42,132 bases of DNA, from positions 1-42,132 of the forward strand of contig JAMOOP010000083.1 of the NCBI GenBank assembly GCA_027065385.1. Direction: 5' to 3'. The stretch's first letter is position 1. Each line of letters starts with the position of its first letter. The notes under the pieces are model-generated. The model made no database searches and was not told where the DNA came from. It saw only the letters and a list, made by a program, of their open reading frames with translations. This stretch comes from Campylobacteraceae bacterium. GTDB lineage: Bacteria; Campylobacterota; Campylobacteria; Campylobacterales; Sulfurovaceae. This document shows positions 36,973-42,132 of this stretch, piece after piece. Position numbers and translations under genes: made by a program.

Positions 36973-37793
36973 TGGCAGTTTGGGCAATAGGTGATATTCA
37001 GGGGTGTTATGACTCCTTAGAAAAACTTCTTAAAAAGATAAAATTTAATCCAAAAAAAGATACACTTTGGTTAGCAGGTGATTTAGTTAATCGTGGAGAT
37101 AAATCTTTAGAGGTTTTAAATTATCTATATTCTATAAAAGACTCTATAAGAGTTGTACTTGGTAATCATGATATATCTCTAATTGCTATATATTACGGTA
37201 TTAAAAAACCAAACCCTACAATTCAACCAATTTTAGATGCTCCAAACTCAAAAGAGTTAATAGATTGGTTAAGATTTCAACCATTTTTAGTTTGGGATTT
37301 TGATTTAAACTATATTATGGCTCATGCTGGTATATCTCCACAGTTTGATTTTGGTATGGCTGTAAAGTATGCCTCTGAAATAGAAAAAAAACTACAATCT
37401 AAAAATCCAAAACCTTGGTTAAAAGATATGTTTAAAGCTACTTCTACTCTATTTGATGTTAATGCTACATCTTTAGATAGAGAGAAATATATATTAAGTT
37501 CATTTACAAGAATGAGATTTTGTGAAGATAATGGAAAATTAGATTTTTATCAAAAAGGGAAGCCATCTTTATCTAAAATTGAGTATAAAGGATTAAAGCC
37601 TTGGTTTTCATGTCCTAGTAGAGTACCAATATCTTTAAAAATAGTGTTTGGACACTGGTCAACTTTAGGCTATTGGTATGATGGCAATGTTTTATGTCTT
37701 GATACTGGCTGTTTATGGGGTAGAGAGTTAACTGCTTGTAGATTAGATAGGAAAGAGCCTTTTATTGTACAAGTTAAATGTTCTAAAAAATAA
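36972..37793 (+). CDS. apaH: Symmetrical bis(5'-nucleosyl)-tetraphosphatase ApaH
   Basis: ApaH hydrolyses Ap4A to two ADP and can decap NpnN-RNA. The 273-residue protein has the phosphoesterase motifs GDIQGCYDSL (8-17), GDLVNRGDKS, GNHDIS, AHAGISP and FGHWSTLGYW, complete and in the right order. The ATG shares one base with the stop of the glycosylase gene. No terminator is obvious after it, and the NERD-helicase gene follows after 75 bases with its own likely promoter. Confidence 0.95.
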   Translation: MAVWAIGDIQGCYDSLEKLLKKIKFNPKKDTLWLAGDLVNRGDKSLEVLNYLYSIKDSIRVVLGNHDISLIAIYYGIKKPNPTIQPILDAPNSKELIDWLRFQPFLVWDFDLNYIMAHAGISPQFDFGMAVKYASEIEKKLQSKNPKPWLKDMFKATSTLFDVNATSLDREKYILSSFTRMRFCEDNGKLDFYQKGKPSLSKIEYKGLKPWFSCPSRVPISLKIVFGHWSTLGYWYDGNVLCLDTGCLWGRELTACRLDRKEPFIVQVKCSKK

Positions 37794-37868
37794 AAATTAT
37801 AGCAATATATTAAGTTTTATATAAGTATAGTGGCAAGAAAAGTTTTTTATTAAAAATAAAGGATAACA

Positions 37869-39608
37869 ATGCCATTAGTAACAATACCTAAAACTATAGA
37901 AGGTATGAATAAATCAGAAAAATATATTTTGAATAAACTTAAACAACTCTATATGGTAGAATCACCTATATCATATTTATATTTAGAACCGAAAATTAAA
38001 AATTTAACGCCAGATTTTATATTAATAGACCCTATTCGAGGTGTTATGATTATTGAAGTGAAAGCTTGGAGTATAGATTTTTTTGATACAATAAATCAAA
38101 AAAACATTATAGCTACCAATGGACAAACATTGGAAAATCCTGCTTATAAAGCACGAAGATATTTTAATACTCTCCATGGGATTTTTCGTTTTGCAGAAGA
38201 GTTAATAGATGATAAAAATTTATTAAAATTTAATCTACATTCTATTATAACTTTTACTGAACTTAAAAAAGATGAAGCTATAGAAAATAATTTTGAAACT
38301 TTTTTTGACCACTATCCAGCTAGAGTTTTATATAGAAATGAACTTACAAAATTAAAGCTAGATGGACTTTTTGACAATAATATAAAAGCTATTGATTCAT
38401 CTATTATTGATACTATTCGTTCATCTATATTTCCTGAAATAAAAATTAAAAAAAGTAATGATACTACTATATCAGAGAATTTAATTGATGAAAAAATTTT
38501 AGCATTAGATATAGAACAAGAGAGATTTGCTAAAAGTTTACCTTTTGGTCATTATATGATTACAGGTATTCCTGGTAGTGGTAAAACTGTTGCACTTATT
38601 TCTAGAGCTATTTATTTGGCAAAACTTTTTCCAAATTGGAATATTTTAATATTGACATATAATAAATCATTAAAGTATCAAATAAGTTCGAAAATAGAGT
38701 CTATTAAAGAGGATTTAATAATACTTGATATTGATATTAATAATATTGAGGTATCTACTTTTCATCAAAAAGTAATGAGATTAAGTTCACTCTCTCCTCA
38801 AAATTATAGAGAAAATGCAGAAGAGTTTTGGAGAGATATTTTACCTAATGATGCTATAAAAAGTGCAAAAGCTACTTATGATGCTATTTTAATAGATGAA
38901 TATCAAGATTTTTATAAAAATTGGTTTGAATTAGTATTAAAACTGATAAAAGAACATAAAAATGCAGATAAGAAAATGGTTAAAAATCTATTTTTAGCAG
39001 GTGATAGACTTCAAAGTATATATAATCCAAAGGAACTTAATTGGAAACAGGATATTGGATTAAATATGCAAGGTCGTTCAAAATTATTAAAAACTAGCTA
39101 TAGAATTACAAAGGAACATATAGAGTTAGGATTATCTCTTTTACAAAATGATAAAAAATATGAAAAAGAGGTAAAAATTTTTTATGAAGAGGGAAAAGAT
39201 ATTCTTTTAAGAAATTTAAAAAGTAACTCCATTGAGATTTTAGAAGGAAATAATTATGATATTATTCAAAAATTTCAAGAGCTTTTAAAAAATTACTCTT
39301 ATAGTGAAATTCTATTACTTGCTCCAACTTGGAATAGAATTAATAATATTAAAAGAGCATTACCAAAAGAGATGCAACATAATATTATATCATCAAAAGA
39401 GATTTCAGAAGATAAAGCAATTTTTACAACATATCACTCTGCTAAAGGTATTGAAGGTAAAGTAGCTATAGTTATAGATGTAGATAATATAGAGGATAGA
39501 AAACTTTTGTATGTAGCTTCAACTAGAGCATCTTCTAAACTTATATTGCATGGAATGAGATTAAAGGATAGTTCAATTGGGAAAGAGATATTTAATATAC
39601 TAAAATAG
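37869..39608 (+). CDS. NERD nuclease-domain/superfamily 1 helicase fusion
   Basis: The 579-residue protein joins an N-terminal NERD domain of the PD-(D/E)xK type (TPDFILIDPIRG, D49; IIEVKAW, E63-V-K65) with a UvrD-like helicase. Helicase motifs: Q motif LDIEQERFA (213-221), Walker A GIPGSGKT (233-240), DEYQD (343-347), GDRLQSIY (378-385), YRIT (411-414), TTYHSAKGIEGK (about 519-530) and LLYVASTRA (about 545). All core motifs are present. NERD helicases act on DNA, and some sit in defence loci; whether this one does is inferred from its neighbours. An AAAGGA site precedes the ATG. Confidence 0.87.
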   Translation: MPLVTIPKTIEGMNKSEKYILNKLKQLYMVESPISYLYLEPKIKNLTPDFILIDPIRGVMIIEVKAWSIDFFDTINQKNIIATNGQTLENPAYKARRYFNTLHGIFRFAEELIDDKNLLKFNLHSIITFTELKKDEAIENNFETFFDHYPARVLYRNELTKLKLDGLFDNNIKAIDSSIIDTIRSSIFPEIKIKKSNDTTISENLIDEKILALDIEQERFAKSLPFGHYMITGIPGSGKTVALISRAIYLAKLFPNWNILILTYNKSLKYQISSKIESIKEDLIILDIDINNIEVSTFHQKVMRLSSLSPQNYRENAEEFWRDILPNDAIKSAKATYDAILIDEYQDFYKNWFELVLKLIKEHKNADKKMVKNLFLAGDRLQSIYNPKELNWKQDIGLNMQGRSKLLKTSYRITKEHIELGLSLLQNDKKYEKEVKIFYEEGKDILLRNLKSNSIEILEGNNYDIIQKFQELLKNYSYSEILLLAPTWNRINNIKRALPKEMQHNIISSKEISEDKAIFTTYHSAKGIEGKVAIVIDVDNIEDRKLLYVASTRASSKLILHGMRLKDSSIGKEIFNILK

Positions 39609-39633
39609 TAACTATTTTAGTTAAATATTATGA

Positions 39634-39639
39634 TATAAT
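39634..39639 (+). promoter_or_regulatory. Extended -10 for the M20-remnant/GH57 unit
   Basis: TGATATAAT at 39631-39639 is a perfect extended -10, followed by a T-rich tract. It lies 30 bases before the M20-remnant ATG. A small TAACTATTTTAGTTA palindrome (39608-39622) just upstream could end the helicase transcript. Confidence 0.55.
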
Positions 39640-39668
39640 TTTTTAAAAGTAAAAAAGATTAGAAAAAA

Positions 39669-40247
39669 ATGGATATAGAATATTATAAAAATATAAGAAG
39701 AAAATTACACACTATTCCAGAACTTGGGTATTGTGAGAGGAAAACAGCATCTTTTATTACTAAAGAGTTAGATAGATTAGATGTAGATTATAAAAAAGAT
39801 ATAGTAAAAACTGGAATAGTAGCTTGGATTAAAAAGGGTTCTATTAGAACTTATCATAAAGATACTCAAAAGATAATTGAAGATAGAATAGAAAAGATTA
39901 CAAAATCAATATCTGAAAGTTTTGATATGAGTGCTACATTTACTCATCATAAATTATATCCTGCTGTTATAAATAGATATATAACCTCATCTTTAAAATC
40001 AGCTATAGAGACAGCAGGAGAGGAGAATATAGTAACTGATTATGTATCAAGTTTTGCTTCTGAAGATTTCTCCTTTTTTTTAGAAGAGAAAGAGGATATA
40101 TTTGTATGGCTTGGAACAAAACCACCAAATAAAAAAGGAACTCCTCTACACTCTCAAAATTATGATTTTAATGATGATATTATAGAAATAGGCATTAACT
40201 ATTGGGTCAATTTAGTTAAGATAGAGTTAAATAATAAGGATATATAG
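39669..40247 (+). pseudogene. M20 metallopeptidase/amidohydrolase with internal in-frame deletion
   Basis: The open frame (192 residues) begins like a hippurate hydrolase or N-acyl-amino-acid amidohydrolase (RRKLHTIPELGY at 10-21, KTGIVAWIKKG at 47-57). At residue 57/58 it passes straight into the dimerisation domain (SIRTYHKDTQKII) and the C-terminal SEDFSFFLEE and GTPLHSQNYDFND. The metal-binding centre between them (DMDAL, HACGHDGH and EE motifs, about 180-200 residues) is missing; a full gene encodes about 390-400 residues. The frame has stayed open. The start has a weak ribosome site. GH57 follows with a one-base overlap, so translation through the remnant may be kept for coupling. Confidence 0.82.
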
Positions 40248-42007
40248 TGACAAAATTACTTTTTGGTGTGCATCTTCACCAACCTGTTGATAATTTAGGT
40301 GTGGCAGTAGAAAATGCTGTTAAGTTATGTTATGCTCCATTTTTTGAGCTTATGAGTAAATATCCAAATTTTAAATTTGCTCTTCACTCTAGTGGCTGGA
40401 TTTTGGAGCATATTAAAATTAAATATCCAACAGTTTTTGAAGATATAAAAAGGTGTAATATAGAGTTTTTTACAGGTGGATATTATGAGCCAATATTAAG
40501 TTCTATTGATGAAAAATCTCAAATTAATCAGATAATGAAACTAACTAAATTTATAGAAGAGAATTTTTCTCAAACCCCAAAAGGTTTGTGGCTTACTGAA
40601 AGAGTTTGGAGTGATACTATTATCTCTGCATTAAAGAGGTGTGGAGTGGAATATTTAATAGTCGATGATGAGCATATATATAAAGCGAATAAAAAAGATA
40701 TAGAAGGGTTTTATACAACAGAAAATAGAGGAGAAAGAGTCTCTATTTTCCCTATTAATAAAGAGCTTAGATATAAAATTCCTTTTGCTAAAAGCAGTGA
40801 CTCTATAGATGAGGTTAAAAAATACTCAACTGCTATTATATTTGATGATTTAGAAAAATTTGGACTTTGGCCAAAAACTTATGATTGGGTATATGGTCAA
40901 AATTGGTTAAATGAGTTTGTTCAAAAGGCTATAGAAGAGGTTGAGACTATACATTTTAAAGACTACTACAAAGAAAACAGCTCTTTAGGGCTTATATATC
41001 TGCCTGAAAGCTCTTATATAGAGATGAATGAGTGGGCTAATGGAAAATGGAAAAACTTTTTTATAAAATATAGTGAGTCAAATCGTATTCATAAAAGGGT
41101 TTTAGAGTTTAAAGCGTTACAAAATGAACCACTATTTAAAGCTCAAACTAATGATGTATTTTGGCATGGTGCTTTTGGTGGTATATATCTACCCAATTTA
41201 AGAGATAATGCCTATAGATATATTATTGAGTGTGAAGATTTTTTACCTAATGGTGTAACTATTGAAGATATAGAAATATTAGGCTATCCTCAACTAAAAG
41301 TTAAAACTAAAAAGCTTATTCTTAGATTTTCAGCTAAAGGTGGTGCTTTAATTGAGTTTGATAGTAGAGATAAGAGATTTAATTTTCAAAACACTCTAAC
41401 AAAAAGAGAAGAGAGTTATCATAAAGATATGTTAAAAGAGACAAACTCTTTAAATAATGAGATAGAGACAATTCATAATATGCAATATAATCTATCTAAT
41501 GAGCTTAAAAAAGAGTTGGTTTTTGATAGTTATGAGAGAGTATCATTTATAGATTTTATTAAAGATAAAGATAAAATTATAAAATATTTTTCTAGTGAAA
41601 TTTTTACTATAGATAATATGGTATTTAGCACAGAAAATTTAGTAAAAGAGTACTCTATTTTAGAAAATGGATTTAGATTTAAAAATAGTCTTAGCTTTAA
41701 AGGCTCTTATACTTATTTAATGGAGATTAATTTACACTTTGCACATTATAATGATTTAAAATTAAATGGTAAGATTGTTAGAGATAAAGATGAATTAATA
41801 GATAAAAAATTTATTTTAGAAGATAAATATACCAATAAAAAAATTATAATAGAGTTTGAAAATAGTATAAAATTAAACTATAAGCTTATTAAAACAATAT
41901 CTCAAAGTGAAAAGGGGTTTGATGCTATTATTCAAGGTATTAGTTTAGATTTTGAGATAGAGTTTATAGATAGATTGGAAGTTAAAGGGAAATTTTTGTG
42001 TCTTTAA
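40247..42007 (+). CDS. Glycoside hydrolase family 57 alpha-amylase/4-alpha-glucanotransferase
   Basis: The 586-residue protein has the GH57 conserved regions: VHLHQPV (8-14), GGYYEP (77-82), WLTERVWS (115-122) with the nucleophile expected at E118, and IFDDLEKFGLWP (198-209) with the acid/base Asp at 200 or 201. The C-terminal half (from about 340) is a beta-rich domain like the DUF1926 part of 4-alpha-glucanotransferases. It would act on alpha-1,4-glucan inside the cell. The GTG start at 40247-40249 shares a base with the stop of the M20 remnant. No other glycogen gene is in the window. Confidence 0.86.
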   Translation: MTKLLFGVHLHQPVDNLGVAVENAVKLCYAPFFELMSKYPNFKFALHSSGWILEHIKIKYPTVFEDIKRCNIEFFTGGYYEPILSSIDEKSQINQIMKLTKFIEENFSQTPKGLWLTERVWSDTIISALKRCGVEYLIVDDEHIYKANKKDIEGFYTTENRGERVSIFPINKELRYKIPFAKSSDSIDEVKKYSTAIIFDDLEKFGLWPKTYDWVYGQNWLNEFVQKAIEEVETIHFKDYYKENSSLGLIYLPESSYIEMNEWANGKWKNFFIKYSESNRIHKRVLEFKALQNEPLFKAQTNDVFWHGAFGGIYLPNLRDNAYRYIIECEDFLPNGVTIEDIEILGYPQLKVKTKKLILRFSAKGGALIEFDSRDKRFNFQNTLTKREESYHKDMLKETNSLNNEIETIHNMQYNLSNELKKELVFDSYERVSFIDFIKDKDKIIKYFSSEIFTIDNMVFSTENLVKEYSILENGFRFKNSLSFKGSYTYLMEINLHFAHYNDLKLNGKIVRDKDELIDKKFILEDKYTNKKIIIEFENSIKLNYKLIKTISQSEKGFDAIIQGISLDFEIEFIDRLEVKGKFLCL

Positions 42008-42009
42008 GT

Positions 42010-42054
42010 CTTAAATATTTATCTCAATAGTAGCAAAAAACAATAATATTTAAG
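42010..42054 (+). terminator. Possible hairpin after the GH57 gene
   Basis: CTTAAATATT (42010-42019) and AATATTTAAG (42045-42054) pair perfectly, but the loop is 25 bases and there is no T-tract after the stem. It is the only structure seen beyond the last gene, in a 125-base AT-rich tail, so it is a weak terminator candidate. Confidence 0.3.
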
Positions 42055-42132
42055 AGCTAAAGCTATAAATATACGCCTAATTTAATCTGTATATAATAAA
42101 AAAATTATATAATTTCACATATTCTAACAAAA

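Noticed and set aside
37794-37868. Possible attachment site or recombination scar between apaH and the NERD helicase
   Set aside because: No tRNA, integrase or direct repeat flanks the accessory region, so island borders cannot be drawn from this window.

Overview
The window looks like a chromosomal segment of a low-G+C (about 30% by eye) member of the Campylobacterota (epsilonproteobacteria). The strongest clue is the frdC-frdA-frdB set. Its haem, flavin and iron-sulfur ligands sit at nearly the same residue numbers as in Wolinella succinogenes quinol:fumarate reductase. The oadG-oadA-oadB-pckA cluster, the short FolK, LpxB, SerB and RuvA proteins, and the dense, often overlapping gene packing fit the same phylum. 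I cannot name the genus from sequence alone.

Positions 1-28.7 kb are mostly ordinary housekeeping, largely on the minus strand. After a C-terminal gene fragment and a 415-base AT-rich gap, a minus-strand respiratory operon runs adk > frdC > frdA > frdB > NhaD/ArsB-type permease > a flavoprotein disulfide reductase homologue without the redox cysteines. Next comes hypothetical > IMPACT/YigZ > DedA > QueD > VWA protein > DUF4149 > RadA. The plus-strand pair prs-lepA ends in a clear terminator. A minus-strand set follows: metF > FUN14-like > lpxB > folK > mnmA > LprI-like protein. Then come the carbon-junction cluster oadG > oadA > oadB > pckA (oxaloacetate/pyruvate/PEP interconversion with a sodium pump), a DEAD-box helicase, uppP, and serB divergent from ruvA. 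uvrA and a TauE/SafE permease close this part.

From about 32.9 kb onward the transcription is to the right and the content is more accessory. There are two small TTG-start genes with structured upstream regions, and an mlaF-type ABC ATPase without its usual partners. A very AT-rich tight operon follows: a DUF262 (GmrS-like) protein, an MAE_28990/MAE_18760-type HEPN protein with an intact RxxxxH motif, a deoxyinosine/uracil-DNA glycosylase-family protein, and ApaH. A NERD-nuclease/superfamily 1 helicase protein comes next. The last transcription unit pairs an M20 peptidase gene that has lost its catalytic centre by a clean in-frame deletion with a GH57 glucan hydrolase/transferase.

The best candidate for an under-described system is the DUF262-HEPN pair. 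The genes abut without a spacer and sit in the AT-richest part of the window. They are embedded with DNA-repair and nucleotide-cleavage genes and lie next to a NERD helicase, which suggests a small defence island. Other points of note are a Val in place of the expected E-pathway Glu180 of FrdC, and two 10-base direct repeats spaced 22 bases upstream of a perfect -10 element. I saw no tRNA, rRNA, CRISPR array or insertion sequence.
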